NCBI GenBank assembly: GCA_040755915.1
Contig: JBFLWM010000009.1
Span: 11,295 to 75,294 of the forward strand
Direction: 5' to 3'
Origin: Sulfurivermis sp040755915
GTDB lineage: Bacteria; Pseudomonadota; Gammaproteobacteria; Thiohalomonadales; Thiohalomonadaceae
DNA: 64,000 nt
Below the pieces are notes generated by a model, which was given only the letters and a program-made list of their open reading frames with translations, searched no databases and was not told the origin of the DNA. A program made the translations under genes and the position numbers. Shown one piece after another: positions 35,423 to 43,941 of this stretch (positions are counted from its first letter, which is position 1; every line of letters begins with the position of its first letter).

Positions 35423-35939
35423 ACACGCCCCGCCGCTGCTCGCCTTCGTCGCTGCCAGCGGCACCGGCAAGACCACCCTGCTGGAGCAGCTCATCCCGCT
35501 GCTGCGCAGCCACGGTCTGCACCTTGCCGTCATCAAGCACACGCATCACGATTTTGATATCGATCAACCCGGCAAGGACAGCTACCGCATGCGCGCCGCC
35601 GGCGCACAGCAGGTGATGGTCGCCTCGCGCCGGCGCTGGGCACTGCTCACCGAACATCCGGACGGCCGTGCCGAACCATGCCTGGAGGAACTGGTGGCCG
35701 CACTGGATCGCACCACCCTCGACCTGATCCTGGTGGAAGGATTCAAACACGAGGCGGTCACCAAAATTGAGTTGCACCGGCCAACGCTGGGCAAGCCGCC
35801 GCTGTTCCCGCATGACCCGCGGATCATCGCCGTGGCCTGCGATGCCCCGCCGAACGTTCCCATCTCGCTGCCACTGCTCGACCTCAACGACCCGTCGGCC
35901 ATCGCCGCATTTGTGCTGCGGCACATCGGCCGGCAATAA
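35412..35939 (+). CDS. mobB: Molybdopterin-guanine dinucleotide biosynthesis adaptor MobB
   Basis: The product (175 residues) is a GTP-binding accessory protein of MGD synthesis. It has Walker A ASGTGKTTLLEQL, IKHTHHDFDIDQPGKDSYR and DLILVEGFKHE. It overlaps mobA and precedes moeA by 36 bp, forming one operon. Confidence 0.94.
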   Translation: MSAEHAPPLLAFVAASGTGKTTLLEQLIPLLRSHGLHLAVIKHTHHDFDIDQPGKDSYRMRAAGAQQVMVASRRRWALLTEHPDGRAEPCLEELVAALDRTTLDLILVEGFKHEAVTKIELHRPTLGKPPLFPHDPRIIAVACDAPPNVPISLPLLDLNDPSAIAAFVLRHIGRQ

Positions 35940-35975
35940 TCCGCCCACCATCGATACATCAGGAGTTGTCCCCGC

Positions 35976-37223
35976 ATGAGCCAGGAGCAAAACAGCACAC
36001 CACGCCCGGCACTGCTCAGCGTCGCCCAGGCACTGGAATACATCCGCACCGGCCTCAAGCCCATCCGCGGTTTCGAACAACGCGCCCTGCGTGATGCCCT
36101 CGGCCGTGTGCTTGCCAGCGACGTGTCATCCCCCATCGACGTGCCGCCCCATGCCAACTCGGCAATGGACGGCTACGCCCTGCGTGCCGCCGATTTGCCG
36201 GCCAACGGCGAAACCGCACTGCAGCTCGTCGGCACCGCGCTCGCCGGCCACCCGTACAGCGGCACGGTTGCCAGCGGCCAGTGTGTGCGCATCATGACCG
36301 GGGCCAAACTGCCGACCGGTGCCGACACCGTGGTAATGCAGGAAGAAGTGCGGCGCGAGGGCGAGACGGTCTACATCTGCAAGGGGCCGCGCCAGGGTGA
36401 CCATGTGCGCCTGCCCGGTGAAGACATCGCCAGCGGACATATGGTGCTGCAGCAGGGGCGCCAGCTGACGCCCGCCGACCTCGGCCTGCTCGCCTCTCTC
36501 GGCATCGCCGAGGTAAAGGTGACACGGCGCCTGCGCGTGGCCTTTTTCTCCACCGGCGACGAGCTGCGTTCCCTGGGCGAGACATTGCAAGAAGGCCAGA
36601 TCTACGACAGCAACCGTTACACCCTGTACGGCATGCTGAGCCGCCTCGGGGTGGAGATCATCGACATGGGAGTGGTACGCGATCGACGCGAGGATGTCAT
36701 CGCCGCCTTCCGGCAGGGTGCAGCCGTGGCGGATGTGCTCATCACTTCCGGCGGTGTATCCGTCGGTGATGCCGACTATGTGAAGGAAACGCTGGAAAGC
36801 CTCGGCAAGGTGAATTTCTGGAAGATTGCCATGAAGCCGGGCAAGCCGCTGGCCTTCGGCCTGTTGGGGGAGACCGTCTTTTTTGGTCTGCCGGGCAATC
36901 CGGTGTCATCCATGGCCACCTTCTATCAGCTGGTGCAACCGGCGCTGCAGCAGATGATGGGCCAGACGGTTCAGCAACCGCTGCGACTGCGGGTACCGTG
37001 CATGACGCGGTTGAAAAAATCCCCGGGCCGCGCCGACTATCAGCGCGGCATTCTGGAATGCGACGCCGACGGACAGCTCACCGTGCGCAGTACCGGGCCG
37101 CAAGGTTCACATGTGCTCAGTTCGATGAGCCAGGCCAACTGTTTCATTATCCTGCCGGCGGAAAGCGGCAATGTGGAGGCGGGAACGCTGGTGGAAGTAC
37201 AACCCTTCGCCGGCCTGATTTGA
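35976..37223 (+). CDS. moeA: Molybdopterin molybdenumtransferase
   Basis: The product (415 residues) inserts molybdate into adenylylated molybdopterin. Signatures: DVPPHANSAMDGYAL, RIMTGAKLPTGADTVV, FFSTGDEL, DSNRYTLYGML, TSGGVSVGDADYVKE, KPGKPLAFG and GLPGNPVSSM. It is full length. It is the last gene of the mobA-mobB-moeA operon, so the organism uses MGD-type molybdoenzymes. Confidence 0.96.
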   Translation: MSQEQNSTPRPALLSVAQALEYIRTGLKPIRGFEQRALRDALGRVLASDVSSPIDVPPHANSAMDGYALRAADLPANGETALQLVGTALAGHPYSGTVASGQCVRIMTGAKLPTGADTVVMQEEVRREGETVYICKGPRQGDHVRLPGEDIASGHMVLQQGRQLTPADLGLLASLGIAEVKVTRRLRVAFFSTGDELRSLGETLQEGQIYDSNRYTLYGMLSRLGVEIIDMGVVRDRREDVIAAFRQGAAVADVLITSGGVSVGDADYVKETLESLGKVNFWKIAMKPGKPLAFGLLGETVFFGLPGNPVSSMATFYQLVQPALQQMMGQTVQQPLRLRVPCMTRLKKSPGRADYQRGILECDADGQLTVRSTGPQGSHVLSSMSQANCFIILPAESGNVEAGTLVEVQPFAGLI

Positions 37224-37273
37224 CCGGACGGGGGACAGGCCCTGTGTGCTGAAAAACAGGGTCTACAAAGAAG

Positions 37274-37301
37274 AAGGCCACCGTCCGGGGACGGTGGCCT
37301 T
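37274..37301. terminator. Hairpin between moeA and histone-like gene
   Basis: A perfect 13-bp stem (AAGGCCACCGTCC) with a GG loop lies 5 bp past the histone-like gene and 51 bp past moeA. The T-rich flank TTGTT on the plus side and CTTCTTTG on the minus side allow use in either direction. Confidence 0.78.
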
Positions 37302-37306
37302 GTTCA

Positions 37307-37726
37307 TCAGGCGGCGGCCTTGGCGACGCGCTTCTTACGCGCCGGCTTGCGCTTGGCCTTCTTGGCGGCGACCTTGGCGTGCTTCTTGTCGTAAGCAGCA
37401 ACGGCCTTGGCAATCACGGCCTGACGGCCTTCAAAGGCCTTTTCTTCATCCAGAACGACCTTCAGTCGTGCCTTGGCTTCCGCGACAGCAGCACGCAGCT
37501 TGGCGCGCATGGCCTTCTCGGCCTGAGCTGCCTTCTTCTTCTCGGCAGTCAGACGCGCCTTAACGGCCTTGGCCTGGGCATTCATCTTCTTCACACTGGC
37601 CATCACTGCCTTCTTGCCGGCAGCGGCCTTCTTTGCGGCGGGACGGCGCACGGCGCGCTTCGGCGCAGCAGCCTTCTTGGTACGAACACTCTTCTTGGCA
37701 ACGGCACGTCTTGCAACTTTCGGCAT
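37307..37726 (-). CDS. Histone H1-like Lys/Ala-rich DNA-binding protein
   Basis: The product (139 residues) has a basic N-terminal tail (MPKVARRAVAKKSVRTKKAA), a central helical Lys/Ala/Glu segment (about 50-110, AEKKKAAQAEKAMRAKLRAA and neighbours) and a basic C-terminal tail ending KRKPARKKRVAKAAA. It resembles the AlgP/H1-like proteins that bind DNA non-specifically. I chose the ATG at 37726 with GGAGAAG upstream; the open frame further upstream runs into AT-rich non-coding DNA. It diverges from the lon-type gene across 263 bp. Confidence 0.82.
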   Translation of the reverse strand: MPKVARRAVAKKSVRTKKAAAPKRAVRRPAAKKAAAGKKAVMASVKKMNAQAKAVKARLTAEKKKAAQAEKAMRAKLRAAVAEAKARLKVVLDEEKAFEGRQAVIAKAVAAYDKKHAKVAAKKAKRKPARKKRVAKAAA

Positions 37727-37989
37727 GGCAACTCTTCTCCTTGTTAGTAGAGACACATGTCGAAAAACATTATAAACATAAAAACCGATGTAACAAGCAA
37801 ACTTGCAATATTTTTTCAAGTGCAAAATGCACGGCCGCACATCATGCGCACAGTGTCGCGTCGATACCCGGCGCACAGACTTGCGCGACGCCAGCGGCGA
37901 CCACACTATATTCACAGCATCCGACATGCGCACAGACTGAAAAAATCAGGTCCCGGCACACCGTATCGCTGCCATGAGGAACAATAAAA
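37727..37989. promoter_or_regulatory. AT-rich divergent promoter region
   Basis: This 263-bp gap is markedly richer in A/T than its surroundings (for example around 37760-37830). It should hold the promoters of the histone-like gene and the lon-type gene. A -10-like TATATT lies at about 37907-37912 on the plus strand, but no convincing -35 is paired with it. GAGGAAC lies just upstream of the lon-type ATG. Confidence 0.5.
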
Positions 37990-40386
37990 ATGCCCGACAA
38001 CGACACCCTCGAGCCCGAAATTCTGTCCCTGGACGGCAGCTCGTCGGAATTGGCCGTCAGCGCCGATGTGCTGCCCTCCACACTCTATCTGCTGCCGCTC
38101 ACCGACCGCCCATTCTTCCCGGCACAGGCCTTTCCGGTCCTGCTGGACGAGCAACCGTGGCTGGAAACGCTGGAGCGCATCGGCGATCACCCCCATCACA
38201 TGGCCGGCCTGGTGCTCACCCGCAACGGCGATCCGGAACATCTCAAGCCGGAAAATTTCTACCGCATCGGCAGCATGGTGCGGGTACACAATCCCAATCG
38301 TTCCGGCGGCAAGATCCAGTTCATCGCCGAAGGCATCCAGCGCTTCCGCATCGTCAAATGGCTGTCGCACAAGCCGCCCTTCCTGGTGCAGGTGGAATAT
38401 CCTGCGGAAAAGCCCCTCAAGGCGGACGCCAAGGTGAAGGCCTATGCCATGGCCATCATCAACACCCTGAAGGAGTTGATCCCGCTCAACCCACTCTACA
38501 GCGAAGAGCTGAAATACTTCCTCAGCCGCTTCAGCCCCAATGAGCCGTCGCCTCTGGCCGACTTCGCCGCAGCGCTGACCAGTGCCAAGCGCGAAGAGCT
38601 GCAACAGGTGCTGGAGGCCTTCGCGGTGCTGCCGCGCATGGAAAAGGTGCTGGTACTGCTCAAGAAAGAGCTGGATGTCGCCCGTCTGCAATCGCAGATC
38701 CGGGAGAAGGTGGACGAGCGCATGAGCGAGCAGCAGCGCAAGTTCTTCCTGCGCGAGCAGCTCAAGGAGATCCAGAAGGAACTGGGCCTGGAAAAGGACG
38801 ATCGCACCGCCGATGTGGAGCGCTTCCGTGCGCGCCTGGCCAGGCTAACCCTGCCCGAGGCAGCACAGAAGCGCGTCGACGATGAGTTGCAGAAACTGTC
38901 CATCCTGGAGGTGGGTTCGCCGGAATACACCGTGACACGCAATTATCTGGACTGGGCCACCGCCCTGCCCTGGGGCGTGCACTCCACCGACCGGCTGGAG
39001 CTGAAACGCGCACGCCGCATTCTCGACCAGGACCACGACGGCCTGGAAGACGTGAAGCAGCGCATCATCGAATTCCTCGCCATCGGCACCCTCAAGGGCG
39101 AGGTGGCCGGCTCGATCCTGTTGCTGGTCGGCCCGCCCGGCGTGGGCAAGACCTCCATCGGCCGCTCCATCGCCAATACCCTGGGCCGCAAGTTCTACCG
39201 CTTCTCCCTCGGCGGCATGCGCGACGAGGCGGAGATCAAGGGCCACCGCCGCACCTACATCGGCGCCATGCCCGGCAAGTTCATTCAGGCCATCAAGGAA
39301 GCGGAAACCGCCAATCCGGTGATCATGCTGGACGAGATCGACAAGATCGGCGCCTCCTACCAGGGCGACCCCGCCTCCGCGCTACTGGAGGTGCTCGATC
39401 CGGAACAGAACAGCGATTTCCTCGATCACTACCTGGACCTGCGCTTCGACCTGTCCAAGGTGCTGTTCGTCTGCACCGCCAACCAGCTCGACACCATCCC
39501 CGGTCCGCTGCTGGATCGCATGGAGGTGATCCGCCTGTCCGGCTACATCACCGAGGAGAAACTGGCCATTGCCAAACACCACCTGTGGCCCAAGCAGCTG
39601 GAAAAGGCGGGGCTGAAGCCGAGCCAGCTGAAAATCTCCGACAGTGCGCTGTGCAAGGTCATCGAGGGCTATGCACGCGAGGCCGGTGTGCGCAACCTGG
39701 AGAAACAACTCGGGCGCATCGTCCGCAAGGCGGTGGTGCGCATCGTCGGCGGCGAGCGGACGCCGATTCGCGTCGGCCCGACCAGCATCGAAGAACTGCT
39801 GGGCAAGGCGCTGTTCCAGCGTGAGAAACCTCTCAGCGGCATCGGCGTGGTCACCGGCCTGGCCTGGACCGCCATGGGCGGTGCCACCCTGAGCATCGAG
39901 GCGACGCTGGTGCACAGCCGCAACCGCGGTTTCAAGCTCACCGGAAAACTGGGCGAGGTGATGCGCGAGTCGGCGGAGATCGCCTACAGCTACATTTCCT
40001 CACATCTCAAGCAATTCGACGGCGACCCCGCCTTCTTCGACGAGGCCTTCGTGCACCTGCACGTACCCGAGGGCGCCACACCCAAGGACGGCCCCAGCGC
40101 CGGCGTCACCATGGCCACCGCCCTGCTCTCCCTGGCACGCAAGGAACGCATCAAGCGGCCGCTGGCCATGACCGGCGAACTGACCCTCACCGGCCAGGTG
40201 CTGCCGGTGGGCGGCATACGCGAGAAGGTGATTGCGGCGCGGCGCGTCGGGGTCATGGAACTGATCCTGCCCGAGGCCAACCGCGGCGACTTCGAGGAAC
40301 TGCCGGCCCACATCCGCAAGGGCATCACCATCCACTTCGCCCGCCACTATCGCGACGTGGCGGCTGTGGTGTTCGGGCTCAGCTGA
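37990..40386 (+). CDS. Lon family ATP-dependent protease (second-type, AsrA-like)
   Basis: The product (798 residues) has a Lon N-terminal substrate domain (YLLPLTDRPFFPAQAFPVLL), an AAA+ module with Walker A GPPGVGKTS (K387) and Walker B MLDEIDKIG, and the Lon protease domain with the Ser-Lys dyad S703 (KDGPSAG) and K746 (GGIREKV). The first 60 residues differ from housekeeping Lon and recall the accessory Lon-like protease AsrA of Pseudomonas. Housekeeping lon is usually flanked by clpX and hupB; neither is here, which supports a second copy. It is a single gene convergent with hemH. Confidence 0.9.
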   Translation: MPDNDTLEPEILSLDGSSSELAVSADVLPSTLYLLPLTDRPFFPAQAFPVLLDEQPWLETLERIGDHPHHMAGLVLTRNGDPEHLKPENFYRIGSMVRVHNPNRSGGKIQFIAEGIQRFRIVKWLSHKPPFLVQVEYPAEKPLKADAKVKAYAMAIINTLKELIPLNPLYSEELKYFLSRFSPNEPSPLADFAAALTSAKREELQQVLEAFAVLPRMEKVLVLLKKELDVARLQSQIREKVDERMSEQQRKFFLREQLKEIQKELGLEKDDRTADVERFRARLARLTLPEAAQKRVDDELQKLSILEVGSPEYTVTRNYLDWATALPWGVHSTDRLELKRARRILDQDHDGLEDVKQRIIEFLAIGTLKGEVAGSILLLVGPPGVGKTSIGRSIANTLGRKFYRFSLGGMRDEAEIKGHRRTYIGAMPGKFIQAIKEAETANPVIMLDEIDKIGASYQGDPASALLEVLDPEQNSDFLDHYLDLRFDLSKVLFVCTANQLDTIPGPLLDRMEVIRLSGYITEEKLAIAKHHLWPKQLEKAGLKPSQLKISDSALCKVIEGYAREAGVRNLEKQLGRIVRKAVVRIVGGERTPIRVGPTSIEELLGKALFQREKPLSGIGVVTGLAWTAMGGATLSIEATLVHSRNRGFKLTGKLGEVMRESAEIAYSYISSHLKQFDGDPAFFDEAFVHLHVPEGATPKDGPSAGVTMATALLSLARKERIKRPLAMTGELTLTGQVLPVGGIREKVIAARRVGVMELILPEANRGDFEELPAHIRKGITIHFARHYRDVAAVVFGLS

Positions 40387-40402
40387 AAGAGAGGTTCAGG
40401 CG

Positions 40403-41395
40403 TCAAGCCAGACACAGCTCACGCGCCACGAGGCCGGCCAGGGCGGCGATGTGGTCGGGGCGGTCGTTGAGGGCGGGGATGTAGTGGAAGGACTCGCCAC
40501 CGGCGTGCAGGAACAGCTCGCGGTTTTCACCGGCGATCTCCTCCAGAGTCTCCAGGCAATCGGCAGAGAAGCCGGGGCAGATCACCTGTACGTGCCTGAT
40601 GCCCTGCGCCGGCAATGCCTGGAGCACTTCATCGGTATACGGTTGCAGCCACGGCTCACGGCCGAAACGCGACTGGAAGGACACCTGCCACTCGTCTTCC
40701 TTCAATCCCAGGCGCTCCGCCGTCAACCGTGCGGTGACAAGGCACTGCTGATAGTACGGATCGCCCTCCGTACGGTAGCGCTCAGGCGTGCCATGAAACG
40801 AAAACAGCAGCCGCTGCACCGGCCCCGCATCCTGCCGCGCCTCGCGCACCGAGGCGGCCAGGGCATCGATATAGCCGGCATCGGCGTGATAATCCGCCAC
40901 GAAGCGCAGCGACGGCACATCGCGCGTAGCCCGCAACGCATCGGCCACCGCATCGAAGGTGGAGGCGGTAGTGGAGCAGGAATTCTGCGGATACAGCGGC
41001 AGCACCAGCACCTGCTGCACGCCGGCGGCGCGCAGTTCGGCCAGTGCCGCGGCGATGGAGGGGTTGCCGTAGCGCATGCCGAGGGCCACCCGGGTCCGTC
41101 CCGGCCACTGCGCCTCCAGCGCCTGCTGCAACAGCGCCTGCTGGCGCCGCGCGATGAGCAGCAGCGGTGAACCTTCGGCAGTCCATACCTTGCGGTACAG
41201 CCGCGCCGAACGGGCCGGACGGGTGCGCAGGATGATGCCGTGCAGGATCAGCCACCACAGCGGACGCGGCACATCCACCACCCGGCGGTCCCACAGGAAC
41301 TCGGCCAGATAGCGGCGCAGCGCCGGCGGGGTCGGCGCATCGGGGGTGCCCAGGTTGGTCAGCAGGATGCCGAGCGGCGCGGTGGAATCACTCAC
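40403..41395 (-). CDS. hemH: Ferrochelatase
   Basis: The product (330 residues) inserts Fe2+ into protoporphyrin IX. It has ILLTNLGTPDAPTPPALRRYL, LPLYPQNS, the catalytic His in LFSFHGTPERYR, FQSRFGREPWLQPYT and ICPGFSADCLETLEEI. I chose GTG at 41395 (reading MSDSTAPLGIL) with GGAG 8 nt upstream. The C-terminus is short, without a [2Fe-2S] extension. Confidence 0.94.
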   Translation of the reverse strand: MSDSTAPLGILLTNLGTPDAPTPPALRRYLAEFLWDRRVVDVPRPLWWLILHGIILRTRPARSARLYRKVWTAEGSPLLLIARRQQALLQQALEAQWPGRTRVALGMRYGNPSIAAALAELRAAGVQQVLVLPLYPQNSCSTTASTFDAVADALRATRDVPSLRFVADYHADAGYIDALAASVREARQDAGPVQRLLFSFHGTPERYRTEGDPYYQQCLVTARLTAERLGLKEDEWQVSFQSRFGREPWLQPYTDEVLQALPAQGIRHVQVICPGFSADCLETLEEIAGENRELFLHAGGESFHYIPALNDRPDHIAALAGLVARELCLA

Positions 41396-41432
41396 GGCAT
41401 GCACTCCAGGTCGTTCGTTCGGCGCGAGTATA

Positions 41433-42545
41433 TCAGTGCCGTCCGCGCAGTACGGCAAACTGCTGCAGGATCGGCGTCACCACCGGCTCGATCTTCTTGC
41501 GCATCACGGTACCGACCGCGTCGCTGTGGGCGAAGATCGGGGTCACGATGGCCTCGTCGATGTGGGCGAGGAATACCATGGCGCGAATATCGGCAGCCAG
41601 GGACGGTACCGCCTGCAACAGCTCACACAGTTCGCCGCTGCCCGCGGCACACAGGGCCACCACGCTGGCATCGATGGCCTCGATCTCGCGCAGGCTGGGG
41701 GCGGCGGGACGTGCGGCCTGGAAATAGCGGCCGATGGCGTTGACCAGCGCCGTCACCACGTCCTGATCCGCCGGCTTGTGCAACACATCGGCCCCTACCT
41801 CGAGGAAGGTCTGACCGGCACCATCCAGCAGCCTGAGCAGCAGCGCGGCACAGGCGTTGTGGGCCGCCAGCGGCGCCAGCAATGGGCGGTGCTGTTCGAA
41901 ATCGGCGCGGGCCGGCACCGCATCGGGCAGGTTGTCCGGCTCCGCGGCGAGGAAACCGACGCGATAGGTCTTGCGGGTACGCCCCGCATCCCACAGCTTC
42001 CTGCGCGTCTCGGCGCTGATCAGCCCCGGCTGCAGCACCAGGCGCACCGTATCCAGCATGTCCTGGTGTTCGCTCTCAAAGGGCAGATGCTCCACCAGAA
42101 ACTCCGCCAGCACCGGTCCCATGCTGCCGGCCACCACCACCGGATTTTCCAGCATGCGCCGCGCATTCTCCGAATACGGCGCCACCCACCAGGCGCGACG
42201 CGCCAGTTCGTCGGTGAGCTGGCGCGAGCGGGTCACCGCCACCACCGCCTCCGGCTCGCCGATCATCAGCAGCTTGTCGAGGTCCTCGTTGTTGATCTGG
42301 CCCATGCGGGTCCAGCGGCGCAGAAACACCGGATAGCCGCCGGGCGAGCCCAGAACCTGCCCTGACAGCAGTTCGCGCACACGCTGCAGATACTGCTCGC
42401 TGCGTCCGGTGGGATTGAGCGACACCTTCATCTCGCGCTCGCCCTTGAGGCCGTACACCGCCATGTTGTTCTCGTCGATGCGGATCGCCTCGGCATTGGC
42501 GATGAGCACATTCAGGCGCAGGCTGTCTTCGCTGGAAAGGTCCAT
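41433..42545 (-). CDS. DsrS-like protein (sulfur-metabolism associated, unknown function)
   Basis: The product (370 residues) is predicted soluble, with no signal peptide, transmembrane segment or cysteine cluster. Characteristic segments: MDLSSEDSLRLNVLIANAEA, GLKGEREMKVSLNPTGR, ELLSGQVLGSPGGYPVFLRRW, ARRAWWVAPYSENARRML and a Leu-rich helical C-terminal half. From memory these resemble DsrS, the product of the last gene of the dsr operon in purple sulfur bacteria. I could not align them here. It is the third gene after a MoxR ATPase and a VWA/metallopeptidase protein on the same strand (48-bp gap), which suggests a joint role. No other dsr gene is in the window. Confidence 0.6.
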   Translation of the reverse strand: MDLSSEDSLRLNVLIANAEAIRIDENNMAVYGLKGEREMKVSLNPTGRSEQYLQRVRELLSGQVLGSPGGYPVFLRRWTRMGQINNEDLDKLLMIGEPEAVVAVTRSRQLTDELARRAWWVAPYSENARRMLENPVVVAGSMGPVLAEFLVEHLPFESEHQDMLDTVRLVLQPGLISAETRRKLWDAGRTRKTYRVGFLAAEPDNLPDAVPARADFEQHRPLLAPLAAHNACAALLLRLLDGAGQTFLEVGADVLHKPADQDVVTALVNAIGRYFQAARPAAPSLREIEAIDASVVALCAAGSGELCELLQAVPSLAADIRAMVFLAHIDEAIVTPIFAHSDAVGTVMRKKIEPVVTPILQQFAVLRGRH

Positions 42546-42593
42546 AAAATCACTGTCTGTTACGGGTTCTGTGCGGGATGACGCCCGCAGGCG

Positions 42594-43838
42594 TCAATTG
42601 AGTTGTATGCGCTGTCCCCAGGGCACCTTGCCCTTGCCCTTCACCAGCCAGATCACCGGGAAGCCGGGCTCCTGCGCGGGAAAGGCGCCATCGGCGTCGG
42701 TGAAATAGACCAGCAGGTCGGGACGGCGGCCTTCGCGCTCCAGCCAGTCGAACACCGGCAGGAAAGATGTCCCGCCGCCGCCCTTGAACTCACGCGGCAG
42801 CTTGAACTCTTCCCACGGCTCATAACTCCACGGCCCGTCCTCTGCCAGCACGGCGTCGCAGGCATGCAGGGTGACCCGGGCGCGCACCTGCCCCTTGATG
42901 GCGTCGATCTCGGCGAGGAACTCGCCCATCTCCTGGTCGCTGACCGAACCGCTGGTGTCCAGGGCCACCACGATGTCGATCTCGGAGGAACGCAGGCTGG
43001 GGAAGATGGCGTCGCCCTCGCGGCGCGAGGGACGCGAATAGTTGTAGTCGTCGCGCGCGGTGGCGGTCATGTATCTGGCCAGCAACATGCGCCAGGGCAG
43101 CTGCGGTTGCAGCAGGTGGTCGATGAGCCGTGCCAGCGCGCCGCCCAGCTTGCCGGCCTGCAAGGCCTGCTGTGCCGCGCCGGCCATGCGCTGGCGCCAC
43201 TGCACCGACAGGCGTTCACGTTCCTCGTGCGACAGCGGCTCCGGCCTGGGGGCGCCGCCCTGGCCGTCCTGTTGCTGCGGCTGCGGCTTGCCGCTGCCAC
43301 CCTTGTCGTCCTTGTCCTCCTGGGTGGCCTGGCCGCCACCGCCCTCGCCCCTGTCGCCGCCGCTGCCGGCCTTGCCCCCCTGATCGCCGCTGTCCTGGTC
43401 GTAGACATGGTCGTCATGGGGTTGCAGCGAGTCGGCCTCGTCCAGGCAGGGATAGATCTCCTCCGCCGTCATGCCCTTGTACTCCTCGAGGAACAGGGCG
43501 TCCTGCACCGGCGTCAGCCCCTCGTCGATGAGCAGCGGATTGATGGCGAGGTCGCAGGCGACATCCCAGCGATGGCGGTCGCGGTGCTGGCGGCGTGCGA
43601 AGTGTGACAGCGCGCAATGCAGCGCCTCATGGGCCAGGGCGAACTGAGTCTGATCGAGGGTCAACGCGTCCATGTAGTCGGCGTTGTAATAGAAGGTGCG
43701 CGCATCGGTGGCCGTGGTCTTGCACCAGCGCGGATCGGCGGCCACCAGCGGCAGGCGCAGCACCAGGGCACCGAGGAACGGCCTGTCCAGGATCAGCTTG
43801 GTGCGCGCGGCACTGAGTTTGGTTTCAAGGTCGCTCAT
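42594..43838 (-). CDS. DUF2201-type protein: HExxH metallopeptidase-like plus VWA domain
   Basis: The product (414 residues) is cytoplasmic. The N-terminal domain has a metallopeptidase-like HEALH (H70-H74) with a downstream DLAINPLLIDEG stretch. A low-complexity linker rich in Gly, Asp, Lys and Gln (about 145-200) follows. The C-terminal VWA-like domain has the MIDAS motif DTSGS (D294-S298) and FTDADGAFP. VWA proteins of this kind are substrate adaptors of MoxR ATPases, and a MoxR gene lies immediately upstream. The N-terminal His/Glu set suggests it may bind a metal; activity is not known. Confidence 0.85.
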   Translation of the reverse strand: MSDLETKLSAARTKLILDRPFLGALVLRLPLVAADPRWCKTTATDARTFYYNADYMDALTLDQTQFALAHEALHCALSHFARRQHRDRHRWDVACDLAINPLLIDEGLTPVQDALFLEEYKGMTAEEIYPCLDEADSLQPHDDHVYDQDSGDQGGKAGSGGDRGEGGGGQATQEDKDDKGGSGKPQPQQQDGQGGAPRPEPLSHEERERLSVQWRQRMAGAAQQALQAGKLGGALARLIDHLLQPQLPWRMLLARYMTATARDDYNYSRPSRREGDAIFPSLRSSEIDIVVALDTSGSVSDQEMGEFLAEIDAIKGQVRARVTLHACDAVLAEDGPWSYEPWEEFKLPREFKGGGGTSFLPVFDWLEREGRRPDLLVYFTDADGAFPAQEPGFPVIWLVKGKGKVPWGQRIQLN

Positions 43839-43845
43839 ACAAGGC

Positions 43846-43930
43846 TAACCGCTAAGTACGCTAAGTGAACAACTCGCAACCAGATCAGCCTGCCGACATA
43901 CTTCGTGTAACTTAGCGTCCTTTGCGGTTA
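43846..43930. repeat. Imperfect inverted repeat of the 'CGCTAAG' type between MoxR and VWA genes
   Basis: Two 21-nt arms (43846-43866 and 43910-43930) match at 19 of 21 positions when one is reversed. The arms read TAACCGCTAAGTACGCTAAG on the left and the complement of TAACCGCAAAGGACGCTAAG on the right, around a 43-nt centre. Motifs like AACCGCAAAGGACGCTAAG recur as dispersed intergenic repeats in many genomes. It could also act as an mRNA structure between the two genes. Confidence 0.7.
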
Positions 43931-43941
43931 ATCGCTGTTTC

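Noticed and set aside
40386..40403. Terminator between the lon-type gene and hemH
   Set aside because: The 16-bp gap holds no stem-loop or T run.
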